Assembly (NCBI GenBank): GCA_004298015.1
Contig: SCSE01000026.1
Span: forward strand, 1-44,492
DNA: 44,492 nt
Source of the DNA: Rhodanobacter sp.
GTDB taxonomy: Bacteria; Pseudomonadota; Gammaproteobacteria; Xanthomonadales; Rhodanobacteraceae
Direction of reading: 5' to 3'
Made by a program: the position numbers and the translations under genes. This document shows positions 1-7,690 of this stretch, piece after piece. The notes under the pieces are model-generated. The model searched no databases. It was not told the origin of the DNA and was given only the letters and a program-made list of their open reading frames with translations. The stretch's first letter is position 1, and each line of letters opens with the position of its first letter.

Positions 1-110
1 TTCGCCTGCATGAGATGCTGCCGCGACTGGCACGCGCCATGATGCTGTGCAGGCCCCATGCAGAGCCCGTCTTGCGCAGGGCGACCAATTTTTCTGGCTG
101 AGCGATAGGG
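1..110. other. Left-edge stretch, no assignable gene
   Basis: The first 110 bases do not continue the primase gene that ends at 111. Both a plus-strand frame (stop at 99-101) and a minus-strand frame are open through it, and neither tail is recognisable. It is probably the end of another gene or foreign DNA joined to the truncated primase. Confidence 0.4.
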
Positions 111-1091
111 CTAATCAGGTTTAAATTTAGGGTTGAAATTAAAATATTCACGATGCAGGAACCTGGCGGTCAGCTGCTCTCCGCCTGTGATCCGTTTTAC
201 CAAATCTTCATCGAGTCGTGCGCCTTCTGGCCCTTCGGACGCCACGACAAGCCTTACTTTGTCCAGTCTTGCGATATCGTTTCTGATGGCGTCGACGCCC
301 TTGTCTTTGACCGTAAATGTGCCGAAATCGGCCGACAGGGAATAGCTGCCCAAGAGCTTGCGAATGGTCTCGGTGAAGACTGTTTTGCCGTTAGCTCCGA
401 TTCCATGAAAAACCGTGAAGGACTGCTCTGTAGTGTGCCCGGTTAACCAGTACCCCACTAGCCGCCGAAGCCACATTTGCACATCACGATCCGGCTGGAC
501 TTGTCTGAGAAAGCAGTCCCATGTGGGACATGATGAAGTTGGATCGAATGCGCAGGCAGCCTGCAGGGTGTTCAGGTCGGAGGGTGTGCCTGGGCGGTGC
601 ACAATCGGCGTCGCGTCCAGCTCAATCACACCGTTCCGCACGCAGAGCGCCCTGTCGTTGGCGTCGAACATTGTTCGACTCACTGCGATCCCCGGATCGG
701 TGGCTGCTAGCGCGATCATTGCGTCCAAGCGAGGCTTCTTGTGGATCGCTAGCGACGCTGCCGAAAGCTTTTCGGCCTCCTCTTTCAGGTGCTTCTGTTC
801 CATCTGATTTCGCGCGCGCGCAGCCCGCAAGAGCATCTCGGAGGCATCGATTAGCAGCTCTTGTGAAACAGCGAGGCCATGCTGTGAAATACGGCCAAGC
901 TCATCCTTCGCCCATCGCACACCGTCGAACTCAAGCCACGTGCCGCTGCTGTGATCGTAGAGCAGCCGTCCATCGTGCAGACGTACAAACGCCTGTGCCG
1001 CACCGGCATCGGCGGTCAAGGCGGCGTTGATCGACGTCTTTACCGAATTAAGGGGCACCATCGGAATGTTGGCGGAATTATTCGCTTCCAT
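111..1091 (-). pseudogene. Truncated P4-phage-like primase/helicase
   Basis: This is the remnant of a D5/P4-family plasmid or phage primase-helicase, which would support replication of an integrative element. The Walker A motif is visible as GIGANGKT, followed by a conserved GGEQLTARFLHREYF segment. In intact relatives the protein continues past this point into the rest of the helicase core. Here it stops right after FNPKFKPD at 111, so the C-terminal part is missing. The ATG at 1091 is preferred because it overlaps the end of the AlpA-like gene by 14 bases, which suggests translational coupling. The open frame continues upstream to 1316, but that part runs inside the regulator gene. About 326 residues remain. 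The protein is probably inactive, since sensor and arginine-finger regions should lie beyond the break. The family is clear; the exact mechanism of truncation is inference. Confidence 0.75.
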
Positions 1092-1392
1092 TACGTGCCC
1101 CAATTGCTGCTCGGCCGGACGCAGATTTGGCGATTTTACGCGGACGTCCTCGGCGACGGCCTGCTGGTGTGCCCAAATCGAAGGGTTGGACCAAAGGTGT
1201 GGGCTCACCATTTCGCTGAGCCACAATCCATTGGTCAATGTCAGCGGCGAGGTAGCGGAGTTGGCGCCCGACCTTGATCGGAGCTGGAAATTGTTTCGGT
1301 GCAGGCCGGTGGCCATAGCTCCAGTGCGTGACTGTCACTGAGGACAGAGCGAGGAGGAGCGCAACTTGCTTGATCGTGAGGAGCTGCTGCAT
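1078..1392 (-). CDS. AlpA-family excisionase/transcriptional regulator
   Basis: A 104-residue DNA-binding protein of the AlpA/MerR-like excisionase type. The N-terminus (LTIKQVALLLALSSVTVTHW) gives a winged helix-turn-helix, followed by FPAPIKVGRQLRY and a DIDQWI helix typical of AlpA proteins. The C-terminal 35 residues are basic, with a GRRRGRPRK patch like an AT-hook. In P4-like satellites and integrative islands such genes sit next to the primase and control integrase or excision genes. Here the gene is directly upstream of, and overlaps, the truncated primase on the same strand. The ribosome binding site before 1392 is weak. Its presence supports a mobile origin for the left part of the island. 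Confidence 0.8.
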   Translation of the reverse strand: MQQLLTIKQVALLLALSSVTVTHWSYGHRPAPKQFPAPIKVGRQLRYLAADIDQWIVAQRNGEPTPLVQPFDLGTPAGRRRGRPRKIAKSASGRAAIGARNGSE

Positions 1393-1759
1393 TGAGAGAA
1401 ACCCAATTGCAGCTGGGCGTAGCGGGAACCACGGGCAAGCGCGGCCGTGATTTATTGTGACGGCGGCATATCACAACGCTCCTAGCCTACCTGCTATTTC
1501 TGTTATATGTCTACATCTTAAAGTTCGCCGCCGAACCCCGCATCGCGCAGCTGTGCGCATGCGAGGTAGTTGCCATTCCAGCAACTAGTAAGAAAGGTGC
1601 GGCGCCGTAGCGGCGTGCTCGGGGCTGCCTCCTAGCTTAGGCGTGGGCTCGAGATACTGCAGACACAGCAACGGCGGGACCGAACTGTCCCCCGAACTTT
1701 GTAGGCCACAAACGTAGTCATGGACTGGCTTGTGTCGCCTGATGCAAACCGCCAGCCAC

Positions 1760-1841
1760 CTGCCCACCGTCGCCACAGCAATTGACCAGCTTCGCCTGCG
1801 AAACTGACCATGGCCGGCAGCCAAACTGCCCACCGTCGCCA
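1760..1841. repeat. Two direct copies of CTGCCCACCGTCGCCA
   Basis: The 16-mer CTGCCCACCGTCGCCA occurs at 1760-1775 and exactly again at 1826-1841, 66 bases apart. A third, shorter copy (CCCACCGTCGCCA) is at 9025-9037 on the other side of the five-gene operon. The repeats sit in non-coding DNA; their function is unknown. Confidence 0.6.
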
Positions 1842-2086
1842 ACGAGCTGCCCGTTTCCGGCATCGAGCCTGACCTCCATCGCCATTGGAACTGGTAAGGC
1901 TCGCCAGCGGAGTCTACGGGCAGCCATCGGCTGAACTCGGTCATTCTTGGTGATGGCGGGGGAGGCTGAAATCTCATGTCGGCGCTTTCCACTTCTCCGC
2001 CGCAACAACGTACTGCGCTGAGCTTCGCCAAATGGAGAGTGAGGCGGTGGGCTGTGTTTTAACTCGCAAGAAGGTGCAAATGTCAA

Positions 2087-2092
2087 TACAAT
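2087..2092 (+). promoter_or_regulatory. Candidate -10 box of the GTPase/caspase operon
   Basis: TACAAT lies about 33 bases before the ATG of the first gene, within the only AT-rich stretch of the region. A short palindrome (CAATT-AAA-AATTG) overlaps it and could be an operator. No good -35 box is seen at the right distance, so the promoter may be weak or activator-dependent. Confidence 0.25.
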
Positions 2093-2125
2093 TAAAAATT
2101 GAGTGCACTGATGCATGGGGGCTAA

Positions 2126-3415
2126 ATGGACACAAGCGTGCTGCAGGAATTCCTGAATCTGCGACTGTTGAACATTGGTGCAGATGACTCTCGCTTGGAG
2201 AAATTGGACGAGGTCTGCCTCGATCTGGCGCAGCAGTACGCAGTGGAGCCCGCTATTGCTATAGCGCCGCTGCTCGCAGCTTGGGACCCCGCCGCTGGAT
2301 CGGACCCAGCACTCGTCGCCATTGGCGAGCTATTGCAGAAATACTGGCCTACTTTCCGTGGAGCATTCCAGGGCGAGCCGCTCACCTTGTACCGCGCCAT
2401 TATTCTTGAAGCATTCATGCGCGCAATGGAGCGGCAAGGCACCTTGGCCGTTGTCGTCGGCCTCGTGGGAGCAAACATCCTGCCCCACCTTAATGTGGGC
2501 CAGGAAGAGCGCATCTTGTCGAAGATTTTGGAGCGGGCTCAGAGCATCACATCCGACCGCCTCACGAAGCTCTGGCCAGCACAAACCGAGCCCGAACCTG
2601 TCGCCTCTTTTAATATTCCGTCCCTTCCTGCTCTGAAAAATACGGAACCGAACGCATGGTTTCCCCAGGTCGCCGCCGCGGCGGGACCGGGTACGAACAA
2701 GGCGGATGTGTCGCTGAACACTCCCAACCCGCATTGGAGTAACCAACCGCAGAACTGGTCGTATGAGTTTGCTGACCGCATGGCGACAATTCTGGCAGAT
2801 GTCCACGATAAGGCAGCCAACGCTGCGGTGAAGGCAAGCGCGCCAGCGCTGAAAGCGCTGGGCGACTCCGTCATAATCAAGTTGAATGATTTTCTCCGCG
2901 CTGAACAGGCACGCAGCAACCAGCGGAACACATCGAGCCGCTTGCTCTGGTGGCGGCAAGCACTGTACTCGGAGAGCGCGGCCGCGCCTTACCGCAAACT
3001 AGATGCACCGCTCGTGGCATTTCACATGGCATTCGACATGGCGAATCTGTTGCCAGAGGTCTACCCGTCGGCCGTCGAGTCTCTCCTGTTCGAAGCAGTT
3101 CGCGCCACCGCAGGTACGCAGGCCGAAGAGCAAGTCACGATGAGCGAGTTGCTGGATGCTCAGAGGAAATCTGCGCGAATCGCAGGCAGTTTGTGGCTGC
3201 AGGAACAGCGGACCATGGCAGGCTGTCGGAGCCTATTCGTTCAGGCACTGGCGAACTCGTGTGCCTCAGGGAAAGCTGAACTCCCACAGCTTGGCGTCGA
3301 CCTGAAGACGAAGATGTCGCTCGGCGACTGGACGATTTGGCTGTTGAGAGAGGTCAAGGCACTGGACGCGTTGTCTTTGCCGGACGAGGTCGAGCAGCTT
3401 GAGGAGCAAGCGTGA
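2126..3415 (+). CDS. GTPase-associated system all-helical protein (GASH-like)
   Basis: First gene of the five-gene conflict operon; 429 residues, with no signal peptide or membrane segment. The predicted protein is almost entirely helical, with a central Pro/Asn-rich linker (about residues 155-215) separating an N-terminal helical part from a C-terminal part that begins near NWSYEFADRMATIL. This form and position match the GASH (GTPase-associated system helical) proteins known from comparative genomics beside double-GTPase genes. No enzymatic motif is visible, so a scaffold or adaptor role is inferred. The C-terminal part is rich in Trp and acidic residues and includes a WLQEQRTMAGC segment. 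The stop codon overlaps the GTG start of the next gene. Family assignment rests mainly on context and helical character. It could alternatively be called a hypothetical or ImpA-like helical protein. Confidence 0.6.
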   Translation: MDTSVLQEFLNLRLLNIGADDSRLEKLDEVCLDLAQQYAVEPAIAIAPLLAAWDPAAGSDPALVAIGELLQKYWPTFRGAFQGEPLTLYRAIILEAFMRAMERQGTLAVVVGLVGANILPHLNVGQEERILSKILERAQSITSDRLTKLWPAQTEPEPVASFNIPSLPALKNTEPNAWFPQVAAAAGPGTNKADVSLNTPNPHWSNQPQNWSYEFADRMATILADVHDKAANAAVKASAPALKALGDSVIIKLNDFLRAEQARSNQRNTSSRLLWWRQALYSESAAAPYRKLDAPLVAFHMAFDMANLLPEVYPSAVESLLFEAVRATAGTQAEEQVTMSELLDAQRKSARIAGSLWLQEQRTMAGCRSLFVQALANSCASGKAELPQLGVDLKTKMSLGDWTIWLLREVKALDALSLPDEVEQLEEQA

Positions 3416-4380
3416 GTGGGCGTTGCTCACAAGCTGCCTGCATCGCTCCCGACGAGGTTGGATGCCTTGTCGGCGAGGCCTCGCCACATTACTGCAAGCA
3501 TTGGCAGCAAAAGGCTGACACCGAGTCGCCGGGCACAATGGGATCGGCGGAGGGAGGCGCCAGGCTTCCTTGGACCGGTAATGCACTGGGCTCATTGGAT
3601 ATCGGGTTCTTGGCAGGTAAAGCACGAGCACGGCTTGTAGGCCTGTTTGGCGCTGCGGACAGCGGAAAAACCTCACTGCTAGGCGCTTGGTACTTGCTCC
3701 TTGGACGCGACATTGGACCCAATGGTGTGTCGTTCGCCGGCTCTCTGACGCTGGAGGGCTGGGAGAACATTGCAGGTAGCCTGCGCTGGAATGCTATGCG
3801 TGGCCCCGCATTCCCGCCGCACACATCAAGCGGAACAGGCCGACATCCGGGCTTGCTGCATCTGGACCTGCAGATGCACGAAGTCAGGCACGACCTCCTT
3901 TTCGCGGATGCGCCTGGTGAATGGTTCAGCCGCTGGGCAGTGCGGCGCGATGCTGAGGAAGCTACTGGTGCTCTTTGGCTTTCCGAGACGTCGGATGTAC
4001 TCATTATTTTGGCGGACTCGGACGCACTCGCCGGACCCTGCCTAGGTGTCGCTAGGACGAATTTTGTCACGCTGCTTCGCCGAGTTGGCGCTGAGCGGCG
4101 CGGCCGGCCGGTTGCACTCGTCTGGACCAAGTGTGACGTGAAGGTCGACGACCAGATGCGGCAGGCAGTGACTCAAGCCGCAGACCTAGCCCTTGGCAGC
4201 TATTGCACCTTCAGCGTCAGCTTGCATTCTGCTCCGGGTCAGGAACCTCACAACAGAGGTCAAGGGCTCATTGAGCTCTTCGAGTGGGCCTTGTCAGTAC
4301 CGGACCTCCCCTTTTTCAGGCCAGCAGGGCAGGAGCCTGAGCGGGCACTGCTGCGTCTGGTCGGGGGTGTCCATGTCTGA
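3412..4380 (+). CDS. P-loop GTPase, DO-GTPase2-like, with N-terminal Cys motif
   Basis: A 322-residue TRAFAC-type GTPase. The N-terminus carries four cysteines (C5, C10, C18, C28) in a CX4CX7CX9C pattern followed by H30, suggesting a small zinc-binding module. The GTPase core shows Walker A GAADSGKTS at residues 80-88, a DxxG switch motif DAPG at 166-169, and a base-specificity motif TKCD at 239-242. All three are intact, so nucleotide binding is expected. This set of features fits the DO-GTPase2 family of paired GTPases. The GTG start at 3412 is supported by GAGGAG five bases upstream and by the GTGA overlap with the preceding stop. The downstream GTPase starts eight bases before this gene ends, so the two are probably made together and may pair. 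In a conflict system the GTPase would act as a switch; its trigger is unknown. Confidence 0.75.
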   Translation: MSGRCSQAACIAPDEVGCLVGEASPHYCKHWQQKADTESPGTMGSAEGGARLPWTGNALGSLDIGFLAGKARARLVGLFGAADSGKTSLLGAWYLLLGRDIGPNGVSFAGSLTLEGWENIAGSLRWNAMRGPAFPPHTSSGTGRHPGLLHLDLQMHEVRHDLLFADAPGEWFSRWAVRRDAEEATGALWLSETSDVLIILADSDALAGPCLGVARTNFVTLLRRVGAERRGRPVALVWTKCDVKVDDQMRQAVTQAADLALGSYCTFSVSLHSAPGQEPHNRGQGLIELFEWALSVPDLPFFRPAGQEPERALLRLVGGVHV

Positions 4381-5215
4381 AAAGACTCTTCAGATTGCCG
4401 TCTTCGGCGAATCCAACGTAGGCAAGAGCCACTACGGTGCGCAGCTCATAGGAAGGTTGAATGCGGAGACAGGTTCCATGCGCATGCGTGGCGCAGCCCC
4501 TGACTTGGCAGCGTTCGATGATGTGGCCCAGTCGCTCAGCGGGGGCGTTCCTGGCGCGCATACGGCTGCTGGCACCTACACCGAGACTCTGTTGCCTGTG
4601 CTGACCGAAGGCAACGTTGCGATTGACCTGAATTGGCCAGACTATGCCGGCGAGCAGGTCAGCCAGCTCCTTGAGGAGCGACGCATCCCCACGTCCTGGC
4701 AGCAGCGTGTCGAGACCGCAGACGGCTGGATTTTGATGGTCAGGCCCAAGCGCGCGCCCTTGGCAGAAGACATTTTTTCTAGGCCACTTGGCGACCTGCA
4801 GTCCTCCCGGCCTGAGGGGGGTGTTATCGAGCGCTCGTCACAAGCACGGCTTGTGGAGCTGCTGCAGATGCTGCTCTACACGACTTACGCGCGCACTGGT
4901 AAGGGCAAGCCGGCCCTAGCGGTGGTTCTTTCGTGCTGGGACGAACTTCAAGTGCCTGAAGGCACGACTCCAGAGCAGGTGCTGCGCCGAAATCTGCCAC
5001 TGGTGGCAGCCTTTGTGCTCAACAACTGGGGTGAGCGCCACAGACTTGTACTTGGCCTCTCTGCAACCGGAGTCGAGCTTTCCAAAGATTCTCCAAATAA
5101 GGACTTCATCTACAACGGCGCAGAACAGATGGGGTGGGTGGTCACCACAGACGGAGCACACACGCCGGACCTGACTTTTCCTATCACGCAGCTCGCAAAG
5201 GCAATCGAGAGCTAA
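4373..5215 (+). CDS. P-loop GTPase, DO-GTPase1-like
   Basis: A 280-residue GTPase different from its upstream neighbour. From the ATG at 4373 the protein opens with a short strand and Walker A GESNVGKS at residues 12-19. A DxxG motif DYAG is at 90-93, and a probable base-specificity strand reads VVLSCWDEL near residue 185, where the usual NKxD is altered. The open frame extends upstream to 4193 inside the other GTPase gene. The 4373 start is chosen because GGGGGTG lies just before it and the P-loop falls at the expected distance from the N-terminus. The gene overlaps its predecessor by eight bases and the next gene by one base (TAATG). The family match is to the double-GTPase DO-GTPase1 group. 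A heterodimer with the DO-GTPase2-like protein is an attractive inference but not shown. Confidence 0.7.
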   Translation: MSEKTLQIAVFGESNVGKSHYGAQLIGRLNAETGSMRMRGAAPDLAAFDDVAQSLSGGVPGAHTAAGTYTETLLPVLTEGNVAIDLNWPDYAGEQVSQLLEERRIPTSWQQRVETADGWILMVRPKRAPLAEDIFSRPLGDLQSSRPEGGVIERSSQARLVELLQMLLYTTYARTGKGKPALAVVLSCWDELQVPEGTTPEQVLRRNLPLVAAFVLNNWGERHRLVLGLSATGVELSKDSPNKDFIYNGAEQMGWVVTTDGAHTPDLTFPITQLAKAIES

Positions 5216-7686
5216 TGCGCATACACAAGGCTTGGTATGGGCCCAAAGGAGGGCATTCCTTGCTGTCCTCAACAGATCCTGGCTTGCAGGCTGTTTTCCG
5301 CCAGGCAGCCTGGCTCACCGACCTTCCCGGAACTGTACCGACTGGCCTGCAGTGGCAGCCCTACTTCCGAACTGGCATCTATGACGGCTACTTCGTTCTT
5401 GTCCACACGCGCAGCAGCCGCGAAACGACTCGCGCGGGCATGGTCAATTCAGTCGCCGCCTTCATCCCGCTGGCTGAGCTGCCCCTTGTCCCTGACATGC
5501 GCGAGCTGGCTGACAACCTGATTGAGTCGCACTATAGCGAAGACTGCACGCCTTTTGTGTCCGGTGCTCAAGCGGCTGTGGCGCCAGCCAGCGCGCGCCA
5601 CCCACTCCTGCTTGGGATCGCAAATGCGCTTGTATCTATGAAGCCGCGACCCGTCATACACATCGGGCAAGAGGGGTTCGACGACATCATGCTCGACCTG
5701 CTGCAGGTCGTTCCGAAGCAACTTCGCCACGAAGTTCTCTTCAGCTTGAGCTTTTCGCCGGAGGACACTGGTGCCTCTGTTGCAGTTGCAGTCCCTAAAG
5801 AGATGGCGTCCCGCCACCCACAAGGGCAGCTGCTTTTACCATTGAACGAGCCGCCCAGCACCGGTGTAGCAGCCCTGCTGAACATGCCGGAAGGCCGGCC
5901 GTTGCTGGATTTCGGCGAGGTCGCTGCTTTCGACTTGCATTCAGCGAACTCCCTCATTCTTTTAGAGCAAGCGTTTCGTCTGTGGGAAAGCCCTAGCGGG
6001 GCCGGCGACGCAATCAGGCTTATGCGCCTGCTGGCGGCCAAGTCAGGCGACTCGCACCGAGCAAGCGATGTCCGCAAGGTTGCGCTAGAGAGGCTCACCT
6101 CCATGCCTGAGCAGTGGACCCCGGCCGATGTGCTTTCGATGCGCAACCTGCCTCTAGAGCGTTTCGGCACCAACACTTTGCCCGCGTCCGTGGAGGCTTG
6201 GGTTCGCAAGCGCACCGACCAAGCTGCAAAGACGGAGGACGATCGCCACCTCTTTGACCAGGCAGTCCGCAGCGCGGCGCAACAGAGCTGGTGGAACACT
6301 CGCGTGCATGACGGGTATGCGTCCGCAACCAACGCCAATAGCCCGGATATCGGCAATCTAGCTTGGGAGACTATCGAGAAAATGCCCGGAAGCCTTGAGC
6401 CAGTCATGGCGTTTTTTGATGCGAAAGGTCAGCTCCAGGCATTGGCGAGTTCTGTGCCCTCTGTACTGTCCTCGTCCGTCGCTGACGCAGTTGCTCAAGA
6501 GAGCGCAAAGCTTGGAGCATGGCAGCTTTGCGGCGTGGCTTTGGCCGCGTCGCGTCCCGCACCTCAAGCCTTGTCAACAATTTTGAAGCTTACTCCTGCC
6601 AAGGGCTCTCGGCGTGTTGCCATCAAGTCTGCACTCTCGAGGGCTTCGCCCAGCGAATGCATCGTCATCGCAGTGCGCGAGGATATTGAAGAAGTCACGG
6701 CTATTGCAGCGGATGTCGTCACTGGCGATCCGGATCTTCTGCGTAAGTTTGATTGGGTTTCGCCAGTATGGTTCGACATTCTGGACAAAGCAGTCGCAAG
6801 GAGCCGGAACGCAGCCACCGAGGTGCCAGACAGACTACAAAGGCTGCAGACGCTCATTCAGCGCGGTGAGCGATCGGAACGAATCTGGGGGCCACTCGCC
6901 AGAGCAGGACTGGCAGACCTCTCGCAGGTGGCAAACAGGGCCGATGCTTGGAAGCTCATTCCTCAGGCGTTGACTGCTGCTGTCCTCGGGTTGACTGTAA
7001 AGGGCTGGTTAGCAGGGGTGCTGGACGGGACTTTAAGTGTTGGAGGGCTCGAAGAGCCTCTGCGCAGCGAAGCGAGGTCTGTGCTTAAGGGCGACGTGTC
7101 GATGGCAACTCTGGCGCAGAAATCCACCTCGCTGTTCGTCAATGTTATCAATGAGCTTCACCCTCAGAATGACTATGACTGCGTTGCTCTGCTCGATTCA
7201 CTGGCGCACGCTCCTGGTTATGTCCTAGCACCTGCGCCCGCAACGGCTCTAGGCAAACTGATCCATGACCGCAACTGGAAATCTGCCGCAGCACGGGCCG
7301 CCAAGCATGCTCACTCGCGCGACGACTTCCTGCCCTTGTGCAGAGAGTGTCTAAGCAGTATGGCTTGGTGGGACAGCATTCCCCTGGGCTTTCGCATGGG
7401 CAAGCCGGTTCGGATCCCCGCCGTTGAAGCTTGGCAGATGTTCGAGGCGACGCTGGCGGAACTCTATCCGCACGGGCCGACGGACAATGAAATTTGGAGC
7501 CGTAGCGGCGGCAAGGACGAACTGCTAAGTTCAGAAGGCAATGGCGTTGCGCAGTGGCATCGCTGCATCAAGCATGTGCGTGCAGGGCGTGGCCCAGTCG
7601 CACCAGATCTACTGCGCACTGCGCTACGGGACTTCAGTGGAAATCTCAATCTGCAGATTCTGCGTGACAACTGCGAGATAAACTGA
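5215..7686 (+). CDS. GAP1-like GTPase-associated protein with C-terminal EAD1-like domain
   Basis: A large cytoplasmic protein of 823 residues. The N-terminal part (about 1-240) contains WYGPKGGHSLLSST, resembling the G..GH.LL..S signature of GTPase-associated protein 1 N-terminal domains. The long middle (about 240-735) is helical and repeat-like, with no catalytic motif I can name. Residues 736-823 form a separate domain with LYPHGPTDNEIWSRSGG, closely matching the C-terminus of the caspase encoded next; this is the effector-associated domain EAD1 type. The ATG at 5215 shares its A with the TAA of the upstream GTPase. The frame extends back to 5134, but that extension lies inside the GTPase gene. 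Known logic of such systems suggests that GAP1 senses or relays the GTPase state and recruits the caspase by EAD1-EAD1 contact; that is inference. It may also be a cleavage substrate. Confidence 0.7.
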   Translation: MRIHKAWYGPKGGHSLLSSTDPGLQAVFRQAAWLTDLPGTVPTGLQWQPYFRTGIYDGYFVLVHTRSSRETTRAGMVNSVAAFIPLAELPLVPDMRELADNLIESHYSEDCTPFVSGAQAAVAPASARHPLLLGIANALVSMKPRPVIHIGQEGFDDIMLDLLQVVPKQLRHEVLFSLSFSPEDTGASVAVAVPKEMASRHPQGQLLLPLNEPPSTGVAALLNMPEGRPLLDFGEVAAFDLHSANSLILLEQAFRLWESPSGAGDAIRLMRLLAAKSGDSHRASDVRKVALERLTSMPEQWTPADVLSMRNLPLERFGTNTLPASVEAWVRKRTDQAAKTEDDRHLFDQAVRSAAQQSWWNTRVHDGYASATNANSPDIGNLAWETIEKMPGSLEPVMAFFDAKGQLQALASSVPSVLSSSVADAVAQESAKLGAWQLCGVALAASRPAPQALSTILKLTPAKGSRRVAIKSALSRASPSECIVIAVREDIEEVTAIAADVVTGDPDLLRKFDWVSPVWFDILDKAVARSRNAATEVPDRLQRLQTLIQRGERSERIWGPLARAGLADLSQVANRADAWKLIPQALTAAVLGLTVKGWLAGVLDGTLSVGGLEEPLRSEARSVLKGDVSMATLAQKSTSLFVNVINELHPQNDYDCVALLDSLAHAPGYVLAPAPATALGKLIHDRNWKSAAARAAKHAHSRDDFLPLCRECLSSMAWWDSIPLGFRMGKPVRIPAVEAWQMFEATLAELYPHGPTDNEIWSRSGGKDELLSSEGNGVAQWHRCIKHVRAGRGPVAPDLLRTALRDFSGNLNLQILRDNCEIN

Positions 7687-7690
7687 GCAG

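Larger units (their letters stand above)
1393..2125. other. Intergenic region with no supported gene
   Basis: The 733 bases lie between two divergent genes. Minus-strand open frames cross it (1585-2031 and 1718-2116), but their composition is unlike a folded protein, they overlap each other, and they contain a DNA-level direct repeat. The right end, from about 2050, is AT-rich and probably carries the promoter of the GTPase operon. Confidence 0.5.

Noticed and set aside
1585..2116. Overlapping minus-strand frames in the left intergenic region
   Set aside because: They overlap each other, include a DNA direct repeat, and show no conserved motif or good start site.
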